From the NCBI RefSeq assembly GCF_014268585.2, contig NZ_CP077092.1, positions 372,001 through 436,000 of the forward strand: 64,000 nt of DNA, in the 5' to 3' direction. This document shows, in pieces, positions 63,401 to 64,000 of the stretch; position 1 is the first letter of the stretch; each line of letters starts with the position of its first letter. The translations under genes and the position numbers were made by a program. The notes below the pieces were generated by a model. It worked only from the letters and a program-made list of their open reading frames with translations. It had not been told where the DNA came from and ran no database searches. The stretch is from Pseudomonas iranensis (GTDB lineage: Bacteria > Pseudomonadota > Gammaproteobacteria > Pseudomonadales > Pseudomonadaceae).

Positions 63401-63582
63401 CCCCTCACCCTAACCCTCTCCCAAGGGAGAGGGGACTGACCGAGGGATATTGAAGAGCTACACCGACGTGAAAGAGTGCCAGTGAATCCATAATCGACCT
63501 GGATTTCGCAGGTCGATGTTTGACGGCAGACAACTCGGTCGGCTCCCTCTCCCTCTGGGAGAGGGCTGGGGTGAGGGGGGCT
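63401..63582. repeat. CCCTCACCCT-type inverted repeat pair around a short spacer
   Basis: CCCCTCACCCTAACCCTCTC with AGGGAGAGGGGA (about 63401-63436) and the related CCCTCTCCCTCTGGGAGAGG with CTGGGGTGAGGGGG (about 63545-63582) are inverted to each other. The gap between the desaturase and sulfatase genes (63395-63594) is otherwise empty. This is a fourth palindrome type in the window. Confidence 0.75.
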
Positions 63583-63594
63583 TTTGATCTTGCT

Positions 63595-64000
<406 letters not shown>

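Overview
The window comes from a GC-rich gammaproteobacterium of the Pseudomonas fluorescens group. The support is the LapA adhesin with its lapE-lapB-lapC secretion genes, pgaABCD, the desA / PAS-GGDEF-EAL / oscA / sbp-cysTWA gene order that I recall from P. aeruginosa PA0286-PA0280, and many copies of the Pseudomonas-type REP hairpin with core GCGAGCAGGCTCGCTCCCAC.

Region by region: 1-8827 (minus) is the N-terminal 2,942 codons of a giant repetitive adhesin of LapA type; its other end lies outside the window. 9189-14088 is its type I secretion system (lapE, lapB, lapC). 14422-17083 is a TauD-family dioxygenase with an ABC ATPase and permease, probably for a sulfonate-like sulfur source, followed by a LysR regulator. 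18370-22568 is an EmrB/EmrA-type tripartite exporter whose outer-membrane lipoprotein gene carries a REP hairpin inside its signal-peptide coding region. 22647-24866 is a small, less GC-rich accessory patch: a DUF2789 protein, a Phd/YefM antitoxin with only a stump of a RelE toxin, and a Fic-domain protein behind phased A-tracts. 25029-30073 is a MarR-controlled FUSC-type tripartite exporter. 30167-32599 holds two envelope proteins. 32837-39211 is pgaABCD for poly-N-acetylglucosamine. 39230-42534 holds a Rieske/FAD reductase, a YbhB-like secreted protein, an acidic small protein and a complete Phd/ParE-type toxin-antitoxin pair. A tRNA-Arg(CCG) follows, then gabD-gabT, a REC-HDOD protein, a diguanylate cyclase, desA and a PAS-GGDEF-EAL protein. 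52237-56486 is the oscA-sbp-cysTWA sulfate-uptake cluster. The window ends with an Mpo1-like protein, a Crp/Fnr regulator, a hiuH/HbpS-like pair divergent from an HprRS-type two-component system, an AraC regulator divergent from a membrane desaturase, and the C-terminal end of a sulfatase (minus strand).

Two themes link the genes. One is biofilm formation: the LapA adhesin and its exporter, PNAG synthesis and export, and two cyclic-di-GMP enzymes. The other is sulfur supply: the TauD-type dioxygenase and transporter, oscA/sbp/cysTWA, and a sulfatase. Most intergenic gaps between these blocks contain REP-like palindromes of at least three sequence families. The most unusual observations are the REP hairpin read in frame as part of a lipoprotein signal peptide (21027-21093), the decayed relE next to an intact antitoxin and a fic gene, and the HprR-like box between the HbpS/HiuH genes and the two-component system.
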